From Micromonospora sp. WMMD1082 (GTDB lineage: Bacteria; Actinomycetota; Actinomycetes; Mycobacteriales; Micromonosporaceae): DNA of 64,000 nucleotides. Location: the NCBI RefSeq assembly GCF_029626175.1, contig NZ_JARUBM010000002.1, positions 2,869,001 through 2,933,000 on the forward strand, read 5' to 3'. The notes below the pieces were generated by a model. That model worked only from the letters and a program-made list of their open reading frames with translations, ran no database searches and was not told the origin of the DNA. Shown here in pieces: positions 21,748 to 31,370 of the stretch (the stretch's first letter is position 1; the number at the start of each line of letters is the position of its first letter). The position numbers and the translations under genes were made by a program.

Positions 21748-22278
21748 ATGGGGGACCACGACGACCTGCGTAAATTCATCTCCGACCTGGCTGTGGTCCA
21801 TGGACGGGTGGTGCTGTCCTCGGGGCGGGAGGCGGACTGGTACGTCGATCTGCGTCGCGTCACGCTCCATCACCGGGCGGCACCGCTGGTGGGTCGGGTG
21901 ATGCGGGAGCTGACCGCCGACTGGTCGTACGACGCGGTGGGTGGGCTGACGTTGGGGGCCGATCCGATCGCCGTCGCGATGCTGCACGCCGCCGGGCGTC
22001 CGTTGGACGCGTTCGTGGTCCGCAAGGCGGGCAAGGCGCACGGGCTGCAACGGCGGATCGAGGGGCCCGACGTGGCAGGTCGTCGGGTGCTGGCGGTGGA
22101 GGACACCTCCACCACCGGCGGAAGTGTGTTGACCGCCGTCGAGGCCCTTCGCGAGGCCGGGGCCGAGGTCGTGGGGGTGGCGGTTATCGTTGATCGTGGC
22201 GCCGGCGACGCGGTGCGAGCCGCCGGAATGCCGTACCGGGCGGCCTATACGTTGGCTGACCTCGGCCTTGTGGCGTAA
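21748..22278 (+). CDS. pyrE: orotate phosphoribosyltransferase (PyrE)
   Basis: 176 aa. It converts orotate and PRPP to OMP in pyrimidine synthesis. Seen: the PRPP-binding loop VLAVEDTSTTGGS, the substrate segment SSGREADWYVDLRRVTLHH near the N-terminus (the SGxxSxxYxDL-like orotate site), and VVRKAGKAHGLQRRIEG as the flexible catalytic loop. ATG 21748 starts the protein at MGDHDDLRKFISDLAVVHG; an earlier in-frame ATG at 21691 would add residues not expected in the family. A stand-alone pyrE, separate from the rest of the pyrimidine genes, is normal in actinobacteria. The ArsR gene follows after 57 bases. Confidence 0.92.
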   Translation: MGDHDDLRKFISDLAVVHGRVVLSSGREADWYVDLRRVTLHHRAAPLVGRVMRELTADWSYDAVGGLTLGADPIAVAMLHAAGRPLDAFVVRKAGKAHGLQRRIEGPDVAGRRVLAVEDTSTTGGSVLTAVEALREAGAEVVGVAVIVDRGAGDAVRAAGMPYRAAYTLADLGLVA

Positions 22279-22335
22279 AAGTCTGCCGATTCGGATCTGC
22301 TGATATGCAGGCGGATCGATGCTGCTGGTGGAAGG

Positions 22336-22713
22336 ATGGAATACGTGGGAACTGCGTTGGCCGAAATGACTATGCCTCAGATCTCGCCGCTTGCCGGCGA
22401 GCCGATCGAACGTGCCGACGCCGAGCGGCTGGCGGGGGTCCTCAAGGCCCTCGCCGACCCCGCTCGGCTGCGGCTACTCAGCCTGATCCAGTCGGCGCCG
22501 GAGGGCGAGGCGTGTGTGGTTGACCTCACCGCACCGCTCGGCCTCTCCCAGCCGACGGTCAGCCACCACTTGCGCATCCTCACCGAGGCCGGCTTGCTGG
22601 AGCGGGACAAGCGCGGTGTGTGGGCCTACTACCGGCTGGTCCCGAGTGCGATCGCCACGATCGCCGACCTGCTGACCCCGCCGCGCAAGCGGGCCACCAA
22701 GAAGGCTCGCTGA
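22336..22713 (+). CDS. ArsR/SmtB-family transcriptional repressor
   Basis: 125 aa. The winged helix-turn-helix is clear: LAGVLKALADPARLRLLSLIQ, then the recognition helix LGLSQPTVSHHLRILTEAGLLERDKRGVWAYYRL. The alpha-3 segment reads EACVVDL, where classic ArsR has ELCVCDL, so only one of the two metal-binding cysteines of that type remains. A different metal site or a non-metal signal is likely. The C-terminal tail is Lys/Arg-rich (PPRKRATKKAR). It is convergent with the DUF368 gene, with a terminator between. No target gene is obvious. Confidence 0.9.
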   Translation: MEYVGTALAEMTMPQISPLAGEPIERADAERLAGVLKALADPARLRLLSLIQSAPEGEACVVDLTAPLGLSQPTVSHHLRILTEAGLLERDKRGVWAYYRLVPSAIATIADLLTPPRKRATKKAR

Positions 22714-22718
22714 ACCGG

Positions 22719-22760
22719 CACCGCTTGGTGGCCGCCCAGCGGGGCAGCCACCAAGCGGTG
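22719..22760. terminator. bidirectional terminator
   Basis: A perfect 14-bp stem, CACCGCTTGGTGGC (22719-22732) and GCCACCAAGCGGTG (22747-22760), with a 14-base loop. It lies between the convergent arsR-type gene and the DUF368 gene. No T-run, as usual in high-GC actinobacteria. Confidence 0.8.
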
Positions 22761-22764
22761 GGCG

Positions 22765-23700
22765 TCAGCGGACGTGCGGCGTTTCGTACGTCTCCTCGGT
22801 GAGGTCCCGGGCGGCCCGGCGCAGCCGGCGCCGCTCGGCGATGATCATTGCCGAGACGACGGCGGCGCCGAGCACGAACAGGGCGGCGATGGAGACGATG
22901 CCGTCGCCGGGGGCGTGCAGGGCACGCTCCTCGGACTGCCATGGCCACAGCGCGCGCAGGCTGCCCAGCAGGGCACCGGACATCACCGCGAGGGTGATCC
23001 GGCGATGCTGTTCGAGCAGCCACTGGAGCACCTTGACGAAGAGCGACAGGCCGATGACCATGCCCGTCACGAAGATCGCCAGGTAGCCGAAGTTGCGGTC
23101 GTTGAGTGCGGTGATGGTCGGCTCGTACAGGCCGACGGTCAGCAGCAGGAACGACCCGGACACCCCGGGCAGCACCAGTGCGCAGACCGCGACCGCCGCC
23201 GCCACCAGCACGATCAGCGGATGCGGCGTGAGGGTGGCCTGCGGCAGCCCGGTCAGCGCGAACGCGGCCGCCGCGGCGGCGATCAGGGCGAGGATCTCGA
23301 CGCGCCGCCACGGCATGCCGACCATCGAGATCGGCACCAGCACCGAGGCGAGCACCAGCCCGAGGAAGAACCCGCGGGTCTGCTCCGGATAGCCGGTCAG
23401 TAGCGGCTCCAGCACCTTCGCCGCGATCAGCAGGCCGGGCAGCATGCCGATCAGCAGCGGGATCACCACCTCCCAGTGCACCTGCCGGAGTTGGTGCCCC
23501 GCCCGCGTCCAGCCGCGCCCGCGCGGCACGTCGGAGGCCGCGTACCGTACGCCACTCACCACGTGGCCGGCGGATGCGATGACCCGCTCGTACACGCCGG
23601 TGACGAGCGCGATGGTGCCGCCGCTGATCCCCGGCACGGCCTCGGCCACGCCGATGGCCGCGCCGCGCAGGACATGACCTACCCGTTCGCCCAATGCCAT
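22765..23700 (-). CDS. DUF368 membrane protein (PopT-like polyprenyl-phosphate translocase)
   Basis: 311 aa with about eight to ten hydrophobic segments. The N-terminal signature AAIGVAEAVPGISGGTIALVTGVYERVI is the DUF368 hallmark, and the repeated motif LVLPGVSGSFLLLTVGLYEPTI appears in the middle as expected for an internal duplication. Members have been shown to return undecaprenyl phosphate across the membrane for cell-wall synthesis. The other family known for this job, DedA, also has a member in this window (53903-54517). The ATG at 23700 is favoured: the longer frame would prefix an Arg/Ser-rich stretch without family character. Confidence 0.88.
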   Translation of the reverse strand: MALGERVGHVLRGAAIGVAEAVPGISGGTIALVTGVYERVIASAGHVVSGVRYAASDVPRGRGWTRAGHQLRQVHWEVVIPLLIGMLPGLLIAAKVLEPLLTGYPEQTRGFFLGLVLASVLVPISMVGMPWRRVEILALIAAAAAAFALTGLPQATLTPHPLIVLVAAAVAVCALVLPGVSGSFLLLTVGLYEPTITALNDRNFGYLAIFVTGMVIGLSLFVKVLQWLLEQHRRITLAVMSGALLGSLRALWPWQSEERALHAPGDGIVSIAALFVLGAAVVSAMIIAERRRLRRAARDLTEETYETPHVR

Positions 23701-23796
23701 AAAAATTCTGCTCCGTGAATCGCTCGACCAGTCGCCCGGGTGGCGTCCGCCACGGCCACTCAGGCTACCGGTGCGCACGCCGTCGGTCCGGCCAGG

Positions 23797-26322
23797 TCAC
23801 AGCCGGGGGTCGACGGGCTCGGACTCGCAGGCCAGGATCGCGAAGACCAGCTCGTGCCGGCGCCACAGCGGCGCGCCGTCGACCAGGGCGTCCAACGCGG
23901 CCAGGCCGAGCGCGTGCTCACGCAGTGCCAACCCCCGCTTCCGCCCCAGCGAGCGGTGCCGCAGCGCGGCCAGCTGTTCGGGCTCGGTGTACCCGGGCCC
24001 GTAGATGATCCGCAGGTACTCGCGCCCCCGGCACTTGATCCCCGGTTGGCGCAGCGAGCCCCGCTCGCCGCGGGCGGCCGGCCCGGCGTACGGCTTGACG
24101 ACCATGCCCTCACCGCCGGCGGCGGTCAGCGCCAGCCACCAGTCGGTGGCGTCGCGTACCGCGTCGGCGTCGGACAGGTCGACCACCTGACGGCGGGTCG
24201 GCGTGAAGAACTCCGGGTCCGCCGCGCAGAGCCGGTCGGCCAGCCCCAGGTGCCAGCCGTGATCACGGTCGACGTAGCTGGCCTTCGCGCCGGCCAGCAC
24301 GGCGAACGGGGCGAGCGTCACCCCGCGCAACCCGTCCGTCGGCGCCACGTACGCCCGGTACGCCGCCGTGTAGGCGGACACGTCGTCCCGGCGGCGGGCG
24401 GTCCGCTCCCGCAGCTCCGCCACGTCCAGCCCTCGACCGGCCGCCGCGTCCAGCACCGTCAACGCCGCCGGCAGAGCGGCCCGTCCGGCGGCGCCGACCC
24501 CCGCGTACTGCTCGCGGATCAGGCCACCGGCCTTGGCCGACCACGGCAGCAGTTCGCAGTCGAGCAGCAGCCACCCGGTGTCCAGTTCGTCCCAGAGCCC
24601 GGCGCCGCTCACCGCCGCGCGCACCCGGTCGAGCAGCTCGGCGTCGAGCGGGCCGCCGAAGAACGGCCGGCCGGTGCGGGTGTGCACCACCCCGCCGCCC
24701 GGGCCGAACGGGCCGCCGTCCGGATCGCGGCAGACCAGCACGACGGCGCGGGAGCCCATGTGCTTCTCCTCGCAGACCACCCGGTCCACCCCGGCCGCCC
24801 GGTAGTCGGCGAACGCCTCCGCCGGATGCTCCAGGTACCCGTCCAGCTGCGAGGTCGAGCAGGGCGCCATGGTCGGCGGCAGCCAGACCAGCTGGCGCGG
24901 GTCGACCGCGAAGCGGCTCATCACCTCCAACGCGGCGGCGGCGTTCTCCGCCGGCACGGTGAGCGAGCCGTACGGGTGCTCGACGTGCCGTCGACCGGCG
25001 ACGTCGGTCAGCTCCAGCACCTCGTCGGGCCGGGCCGGCGCCGCGGTGAGCGGCCGGACCGGGGCGTACCACTCGCGCTCCGCCGGCACCGAGACCAGTT
25101 CCCGCTCCGGGTAGCGCAGCGCGGTCAGCCGGCCGCCGAAGACGCAGCCGGTGTCGATGCAGATGGTGTTGTTGACCCACTCCGGCTCCGGGGTGGGGGT
25201 GTGGCCGTAGACGACCGTGGCCGCACCTCGGTACTCCCGCGCCCACGGGTAGCGCACCGGGAGACCGTACTCGTCGGTCTCACCGGTGGTCTCGCCGTAC
25301 AGCGCGAACGCGCGTACCCGGCCCGACGCCCGGCCCTGGTACTCCTCCTTCAGCCCGGCGTGCGCCACCACCAGCCGCCCGCCGTCGAGCACATAGTGGC
25401 TGACCAGCCCGTCGACGAAGCCGGCCACCTCGGTGGCGAACTCCGCCGGCTCGGCGTCCAGCTGCGCCAACGTCTCGGCCAGCCCGTGGGCCACCTTCAC
25501 GTTGCGCCCGCGCAGCTTGCGCAGCAGCTTCTGCTCGTGGTTGCCCGGCACGCAGAGCGCATGCCCGGCCGCGACCATGCCCATCACCAGGCGGAGCACC
25601 CCGGGCGAGTCCGGGCCGCGGTCCACCAGGTCACCGACGAACACGGCGGTACGCCCCGACGGGTGCGTCGCGTCCACCGGCCGGCCCGCGTCGTCGCGGC
25701 GCAGTTGCCAACCCAACCGGGTCAGCAGCGTCTCCAGTTCGGCGCGGCAACCGTGCACGTCACCGACGATGTCGAACGGCCCGGTCAGCTCGCGCCGGTC
25801 GTTGAACAGCCGCTCGTAGCGGACCTCGGCGGCCTCGATCTCGTCGACCCCGCGCAGCACGTGCACCTTGCGGAAGCCCTCGCGGGCCAACTGGGCGTAG
25901 CTGCGCCGCAGGTCCCGGGACATCCGGGCCAGCACCTGCCGCCCGAAGGTGCGGTCGGCCCGTGCCTCGGTGCGCTCCCAGGCCAGCGCCTCGGGAACGT
26001 CCAGCACGATGGCCACCGGCAGCACGTCGTGTTCGCGGGCCACCCGGACCAGGGCGGCCCGGGCGTGCGGCTGGAGGTTGGTCGCGTCGACCACGGTGAG
26101 CCGGCCCGCGCGGAGCCGCTTGCCCGCCACGTAGTGCAGCGCGTCGAAGGCCTCCGCCGAGGCGGACTGGTCGTTCTCGTCGTCGGCGACCATCGCCCGG
26201 AAGGCGTCCGAGGAGAGCACCTGACTCGGCGCGAAGTGCCGGCGGGCGAAGGTCGACTTGCCGGAGCCGGAGATGCCGACCAGCGCCACCAGCGCCAGCT
26301 CGGGAATGTCCAGCACACTCAT
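23797..26322 (-). CDS. pnkp: polynucleotide kinase-phosphatase-ligase Pnkp (RNA repair)
   Basis: 841 aa with the three domains of bacterial Pnkp in order. The 5'-OH kinase has P-loop GISGSGKS at residues 16-23. The calcineurin-like 2',3'-phosphatase has GDVHG (187-191), GDLVDRG (230-236) and GNHE (260-263). The ligase adenylyltransferase domain has the nucleophile K520 in EEKHMGSR. It heals and seals RNA breaks, such as tRNAs cut by ribotoxins. Sealing requires Hen1, whose gene lies immediately upstream and overlaps by 4 bases (ATGA), so the two subunits are made together. ATG 26322 fits this coupling; longer in-frame extensions run into hen1. Length and all catalytic motifs are intact. Confidence 0.96.
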   Translation of the reverse strand: MSVLDIPELALVALVGISGSGKSTFARRHFAPSQVLSSDAFRAMVADDENDQSASAEAFDALHYVAGKRLRAGRLTVVDATNLQPHARAALVRVAREHDVLPVAIVLDVPEALAWERTEARADRTFGRQVLARMSRDLRRSYAQLAREGFRKVHVLRGVDEIEAAEVRYERLFNDRRELTGPFDIVGDVHGCRAELETLLTRLGWQLRRDDAGRPVDATHPSGRTAVFVGDLVDRGPDSPGVLRLVMGMVAAGHALCVPGNHEQKLLRKLRGRNVKVAHGLAETLAQLDAEPAEFATEVAGFVDGLVSHYVLDGGRLVVAHAGLKEEYQGRASGRVRAFALYGETTGETDEYGLPVRYPWAREYRGAATVVYGHTPTPEPEWVNNTICIDTGCVFGGRLTALRYPERELVSVPAEREWYAPVRPLTAAPARPDEVLELTDVAGRRHVEHPYGSLTVPAENAAAALEVMSRFAVDPRQLVWLPPTMAPCSTSQLDGYLEHPAEAFADYRAAGVDRVVCEEKHMGSRAVVLVCRDPDGGPFGPGGGVVHTRTGRPFFGGPLDAELLDRVRAAVSGAGLWDELDTGWLLLDCELLPWSAKAGGLIREQYAGVGAAGRAALPAALTVLDAAAGRGLDVAELRERTARRRDDVSAYTAAYRAYVAPTDGLRGVTLAPFAVLAGAKASYVDRDHGWHLGLADRLCAADPEFFTPTRRQVVDLSDADAVRDATDWWLALTAAGGEGMVVKPYAGPAARGERGSLRQPGIKCRGREYLRIIYGPGYTEPEQLAALRHRSLGRKRGLALREHALGLAALDALVDGAPLWRRHELVFAILACESEPVDPRL

Positions 26323-27758
26323 CGCGACGCCTCCTCGCGGGTGAACACGGCAACCTGGGTCGGCGGGCCGACCTGCGGGTCGTCGTCGCCGACACCGCGT
26401 CGCGTGGCGGCGTAGCCGTACGTGGCACCGACCCGCTCCACCCAGCCGGCGAACCCGGCGCGGGTCCACTCGAACCGGTGGTCGGCGTGCCGGAACGTGC
26501 CCGCCGGCAGGCCCTCGTAGCGGACGTTGTGCTCGACGTTGGGCGTGGTCACCACCACCGTGGCCGGTCGGGCGTGGCCGAAGACGGCATCCTCCAGCGC
26601 GGGCAGCCGGGACGGGTCGAGGTGCTCGACGACCTCCATCAGCACCGCCGCGTCGTATCCGCGCAGCCGGTCGTCCCGGTAGGTCAGCGCGGACTGCCGG
26701 AGCGTGACGCGGGCGCGCTGGCGCTCGGGCAGCCGGTCCAGCCGCAGTCGCCGGGCGGCCAGCGTGAGGGCCCGGGTGGAGACGTCGGTGCCGACGATCT
26801 CGGTGAAGCGGCGGTCCCCGATCAGCGTGGCCAGCAGCGCACCACCGCCACACCCCAGGTCGAGTACCCGACGGGCGCCCGCGTCGACCAGCGCGGCGTG
26901 CACCGCCTCCCGGCGGCGTGCGGCCAGCGACGCCCGGGTCGGGGCCGGCGGCACGTCGTCCACGCCGTCGTCGGCGAGCGGCTCGTCGGTGGGCCGCTGG
27001 GCGGCCAGCCGCTCCAACGCCTGACCCGCCAGCGCCCGCCGGTGCGCCAGGTAGCGGCGGACGATCAGCCCGCGCTCCGGGTGGTCGGCCAGCCAACCCG
27101 CACCGGCCCGCAGCAGCTTGTCCACCTCGTCCGGGGCCACCCAGTAGTGCTTCGCGTCGTCCAGCACCGGCAGCAGCACGTAGAGGTGGTTGAGCGCGTC
27201 GGCGAGCCGCAGCGTGCCGTCGAGGGTCAGGTCCACGTAGCGGCTGTCACCCCACTGCGGGTGCAGTTCGTCCAGCGGGATGGCGGTGGCGGTGACGGCC
27301 CAGCCGAGCGGGGTGAACAACCGGGCGGCCACCTCGGCGCCGCCCCGGCAGCGCAGCACCGGAACTCGGATCTCCAATGGGATCCCGCTGGCGGCCAGCT
27401 CCGGTCGTGCCGAGGACTCGCCGCGCAGCGCCGAGCGGTACACCTTCGACAGCGCCGAGGCGAGCAGGCTGGACGCGGCGTACGGCCGGTCGTTGACGTA
27501 CCGCCCGAGGGTGAAGCTCTCCGGCGTGGCGGCCGACTGCCGGCCACGACCCCGGCCCCGCGCGGCGGCCAGCCGCAACGGGTCGACGTCGAGCAGGAGG
27601 GCGGCCGTGCAGCGCTGCTCGCCGGCCTCCGGGTAGAAGACGTGCGCGGTGCCGACGGGCACGTCGAAGGCGTGCACTCGGTCGGGGTGCTTGACCAGCA
27701 GGTGACCGAGGTCGGTCGCCGGCTGGTGCGTGGTGGTCAGGGTGAGCAGCACTCGCAC
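26319..27758 (-). CDS. hen1: Hen1: 3'-terminal RNA ribose 2'-O-methyltransferase
   Basis: 479 aa. The N-terminal ~240 residues (MRVLLTLTTTHQPATDLGHLLVKHPDRVHAFDVPVGTAHVFYPEA) are the bacterial Hen1-N domain that activates the Pnkp ligase. The C-terminal methyltransferase has the SAM motif DLGCGGGALL and the metal-binding MEVVEHLDPSRL, with further conserved residues in TPNVEHNVRY and HRFEWTR. It methylates the 2'-OH at the break before sealing, making repaired RNA resistant to the same ribotoxin. The start is GTG 27758, without a strong ribosome site. First gene of the pair with pnkp. A complete, classical system. Confidence 0.96.
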   Translation of the reverse strand: MRVLLTLTTTHQPATDLGHLLVKHPDRVHAFDVPVGTAHVFYPEAGEQRCTAALLLDVDPLRLAAARGRGRGRQSAATPESFTLGRYVNDRPYAASSLLASALSKVYRSALRGESSARPELAASGIPLEIRVPVLRCRGGAEVAARLFTPLGWAVTATAIPLDELHPQWGDSRYVDLTLDGTLRLADALNHLYVLLPVLDDAKHYWVAPDEVDKLLRAGAGWLADHPERGLIVRRYLAHRRALAGQALERLAAQRPTDEPLADDGVDDVPPAPTRASLAARRREAVHAALVDAGARRVLDLGCGGGALLATLIGDRRFTEIVGTDVSTRALTLAARRLRLDRLPERQRARVTLRQSALTYRDDRLRGYDAAVLMEVVEHLDPSRLPALEDAVFGHARPATVVVTTPNVEHNVRYEGLPAGTFRHADHRFEWTRAGFAGWVERVGATYGYAATRRGVGDDDPQVGPPTQVAVFTREEASR

Positions 27759-27807
27759 ATGGTGCCAGCTCTATAGATCTTGCGTCGTCCGGTTTCCGGG
27801 GTGGTGG

Positions 27808-28020
27808 TCAGCGGTAGTCGTCTTCGTCGGCGCCGACCACGCGGGCCTGCTCCATCGCGTCCCAGTCGTCGACCTCCAGGCCACGGTGCGGCTCGTCCTC
27901 GACCTGGCTCGGGTCGACCACGGCGGCCTGCTCGACCGCGTCGGCCGGCTCGGCCTCCGGGTCGCGTTCCTCCGGGTCGAGGTGGTCGCCGGGGGCGAAG
28001 TCCTCGTCGGGCTGGCCCAT
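27808..28020 (-). CDS. small acidic hypothetical protein (70 aa)
   Basis: It starts at ATG 28020 with a perfect GGAGG ribosome site 7-8 bases upstream, so it is translated. The protein is very acidic, with the sequence GDHLDPEERDPEAEPADAVEQAAVVDPSQV. The motif D-A-V-E-Q-A-x-V-V recurs as D-A-M-E-Q-A-R-V-V near the end (residues 27-35 and 54-62), so it looks like an internal duplication. It contains no Cys and no hydrophobic core. I know similar short acidic proteins in actinobacteria but no function. It is upstream of hen1 on the same strand with a 49-base gap, and may be a separate transcript. Confidence 0.7.
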   Translation of the reverse strand: MGQPDEDFAPGDHLDPEERDPEAEPADAVEQAAVVDPSQVEDEPHRGLEVDDWDAMEQARVVGADEDDYR

Positions 28021-28179
28021 GCGGTGCCTCCGGGATGTCGGTGGACGGGTACCCACCCACGGTACGGGGTGTGCCGGTGACCCGCTGGGAACCGGCCGGG
28101 CGCCGGGCCGGTGAGGGTACGCCAGGGTCGGGTTCGAGTCGGTCGAATCGACCCACCGGGGACTGTCGCCGGTGCCAGG

Positions 28180-28572
28180 ATGGGTGCCGTGGGCTTCCTT
28201 ATCCGGCTGGCGGCGACCGCCGTCGCGCTGTGGATCACCACGCTGATCGTGCCCGGGGTCGAGGTGACCGGGCGGACCGGCTATGACACGGCGTTCACCC
28301 TGCTCGTCGTGGCGCTGATCTTCGGTGTGATCAACGCGGTGCTCAAACCGGTCATCAAGGTCGTGGGCTGTGTCTTCTACCTGGTGACCCTCGGCCTGTT
28401 CGCGCTGGTGGTCAACGCCCTGTTGTTCCTGTTGACCGACTGGGTCGCCGGGCTCGGCGACCTGCCGTTCCACGTGGACGGTTTCTGGGCGGCCTTCTGG
28501 GGAGCCATCGTGATGGCGGTGGTCACCTGGCTGATCAGCGTCGTCGTGCCGGACCCGGCGGACCGGCGGTGA
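28180..28572 (+). CDS. phage-holin-family membrane protein (PF04020-like)
   Basis: 130 aa with four hydrophobic helices: FLIRLAATAVALWITTLIVPG, TLLVVALIFGVINAVLKPVIKVVG, VFYLVTLGLFALVVNALLFLLTDWVAG and AFWGAIVMAVVTWLISVVVP. The motif VNALLFLLTDWVAG and the L-K-P-x-I-K segment are typical of the phage holin IV superfamily of chromosomal four-helix proteins. No phage genes are nearby, so a chromosomal role in the membrane is more likely than lysis. ATG 28180 is favoured. Confidence 0.82.
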   Translation: MGAVGFLIRLAATAVALWITTLIVPGVEVTGRTGYDTAFTLLVVALIFGVINAVLKPVIKVVGCVFYLVTLGLFALVVNALLFLLTDWVAGLGDLPFHVDGFWAAFWGAIVMAVVTWLISVVVPDPADRR

Positions 28573-28666
28573 ACGGACCCGGCGGGCCGGCGGTGCACCG
28601 GCCCGGTTGTGCCCCGCTGGCGCAGCTACGGGATACTGCCCGCGGAGGACAGCGCGGTCCGGCGCA

Positions 28667-28766
28667 CCAAGGAGACAGGCGGCCGCACGGCCGGCCCCTC
28701 AGGGAGGGCATGCGGCCGCACGGCCGGGCCCCCAAGGAGACCAGCGGCCGTACGGCCGACAGCGGC
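28667..28766 (+). repeat. three imperfect ~33-bp tandem repeats in the fba leader
   Basis: Units begin near 28667, 28698 and 28732. Each contains an AAGGAGA/AGGGAGG-like purine run followed by GCGGCCGCACGGCCG or its variant. The third unit holds the perfect 14-base palindrome CGGCCGTACGGCCG (28745-28758). The last unit is followed by the true fba ribosome site AAGGAG. No gene is seen in 28573-28784. Confidence 0.7.
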
Positions 28767-28784
28767 AAGTAAGGAGCGTTCGAC

Positions 28785-29810
<1,026 letters not shown>

Positions 29811-29820
29811 CGTCCTGACG

Positions 29821-29856
29821 ACGGTGGCCGGCTCCCTTCCCGCGGCCGGCCACCGT
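29821..29856. terminator. bidirectional terminator after fba
   Basis: Perfect 12-bp arms ACGGTGGCCGGC (29821-29832) and GCCGGCCACCGT (29845-29856), with a 12-base loop. It sits between convergent fba and the LOG-family gene. Confidence 0.85.
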
Positions 29857-29874
29857 GTTCGTCGTAGCCCGCTC

Positions 29875-31122
29875 TTACCGGATCAGCAGGCGGACCGCCT
29901 CGTGGGCGTCGTCGGTCAGGTGGACGGTGGTCGACAGGTCGCCGAAGGGCGAGGTGGCCAGCAGGGGCCGCAGCAGGGACTCCACCGGCAGTTCCGTCGT
30001 CCAGTACGCCCGGTCCAGGAAGACGTACGCGCCGCTGACCCCGTCGGTGCCGTAGTAGGTCTTGGTGGCCGCCTGGAACACCTCCTGCACGGTGCCCGCC
30101 CGGCCGGGGGCGAAGACGATCCCGCCCCGGGCCAACCGCAGGATGGTGTCCTCCCGGATGGCGTTGGAGAAGTACTTGGCGATCCGGCCGGCGAACAGGT
30201 TCGCCGGCTCGTGACCGTAGAGCCAGGTCGGGATGGCCAGCCCGCCACAACCCGCCCAGTCCAGGTCGCCGGTGGCCAGCACGGCCGAGTCCGCCCGATA
30301 GGCGGTGACCGGGTCGGTGCCGTTGCGCGGCGGCGCGACCGACCGGCCGAAGAGTTCCCGGACCCGCAGCGCCGCCGCCGTGTAGCGATCGTGATCGGTG
30401 TAGTCCGGTGCGGTGGCGAGCAGGTCGACGGCGGCGGTGAGGTCCCCGGCCGGCCGGGTCGACAGGTACGCACCCAGGTTGGCGGCCTCCATCACGCCCG
30501 GCCCGCCGCCGGTGACCACCAACCGGTGCGCCCGCGCCAGTTCCCGGCCGAGCACCGCCGCCGTCCGGTACGGCGCACTGCCGCGACGGACCGCGTGCCC
30601 ACCCATCACGCCGACCACCGACTGCGGCCCGTGGGCGGCCAGCCAGGCGCGGGTGGCGTCGGCGAGCGCGTTGTCCACGCCGTGGTCGTGCAGGCGCTGG
30701 CCGAGCGCCTCCCGGACATCGGGCAGCGCCCCGCCGTGCTCCCGGAAGTGCGTGTAGACCCGGGTGTCGTACATGGCGGCGAAGCCACCCTCGGCGAAGC
30801 CGGCGGCGAGTTCCTCCGGGGTGTAGAGGTGGGACGGCTGGGTCGGGTACGGCAGCCCGGAGAACGGCGGCACCACGTTGGCGCCCCGCCGGACCAGGTC
30901 GGCGCCGACCTGCCGGGCGGCGAAGCGGCAGCCGACGAAGAGCGTCCCGGCCACCTCGACCCCGGTGAGGTCGGGGACCGGGTCCAGATCCAACCGGAGC
31001 CCCTGAACGGTGAGCCCGACCAGGCTGCCGGTGGCCAGCCGCCGGTCGAACTCGGCCCGGGTCTGGATCTCGTCTGTCCAGGTGTGCGGCTCGATGACGT
31101 CCGCGGGGGGTGGAGTCGGCAC
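29875..31122 (-). CDS. LOG-family Rossmann-fold nucleotide-binding protein
   Basis: 415 aa, longer than the ~200-residue LOG (cytokinin-activating phosphoribohydrolase) proteins. The central and C-terminal part has the LOG-type fold: SVVGVMGGHAVRRGSAPYRTAAVLGRELA, TGGGPGVMEAANLGAY and FAPGRAGTVQEVFQA, equivalent to the family PGGxGTxxE motif. One Gly is replaced by Arg, but Gly-Thr and Glu are kept. The N-terminal ~130 residues, with GLTVQGLRLDLDPVPDLTGVEVAGTLFVGCRF, are an extra domain. Nucleotide or nucleoside monophosphate hydrolysis is a guess from the family. It begins 248 bases before the DUF3151 gene, in the opposite direction. Confidence 0.78.
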   Translation of the reverse strand: MPTPPPADVIEPHTWTDEIQTRAEFDRRLATGSLVGLTVQGLRLDLDPVPDLTGVEVAGTLFVGCRFAARQVGADLVRRGANVVPPFSGLPYPTQPSHLYTPEELAAGFAEGGFAAMYDTRVYTHFREHGGALPDVREALGQRLHDHGVDNALADATRAWLAAHGPQSVVGVMGGHAVRRGSAPYRTAAVLGRELARAHRLVVTGGGPGVMEAANLGAYLSTRPAGDLTAAVDLLATAPDYTDHDRYTAAALRVRELFGRSVAPPRNGTDPVTAYRADSAVLATGDLDWAGCGGLAIPTWLYGHEPANLFAGRIAKYFSNAIREDTILRLARGGIVFAPGRAGTVQEVFQAATKTYYGTDGVSGAYVFLDRAYWTTELPVESLLRPLLATSPFGDLSTTVHLTDDAHEAVRLLIR

Positions 31123-31370
31123 CGGGTCATCCTGCCCGGCCGGCGCGACGTCGGTGGACGCGGCCCCGATGCCGATCTGGAGACGGGAGCCCGGCGGCCT
31201 GGCCGGGCTCCCGCGCTTCCGGTTCCTGGGGAGGCTCCGGACCCCCAGTTGTAGTGGACGCGGCCCGACAGTGGCATGGGCCGCAGGCGTGACCGACCTC
31301 TCGGCCGTTCAGCCGACCGGCTCGCCGGACCCCCTCGCGGGCCGCCGTCCGAAGCGGGTTGAATGGGGCG

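Noticed and set aside
23740..26415. An 891-codon plus frame opposite pnkp
   Set aside because: Shadow of pnkp; the minus frame has all catalytic motifs.
28180..28572. The holin-like protein as evidence for a prophage
   Set aside because: Chromosomal four-helix relatives are common and there is no other phage gene in the window.
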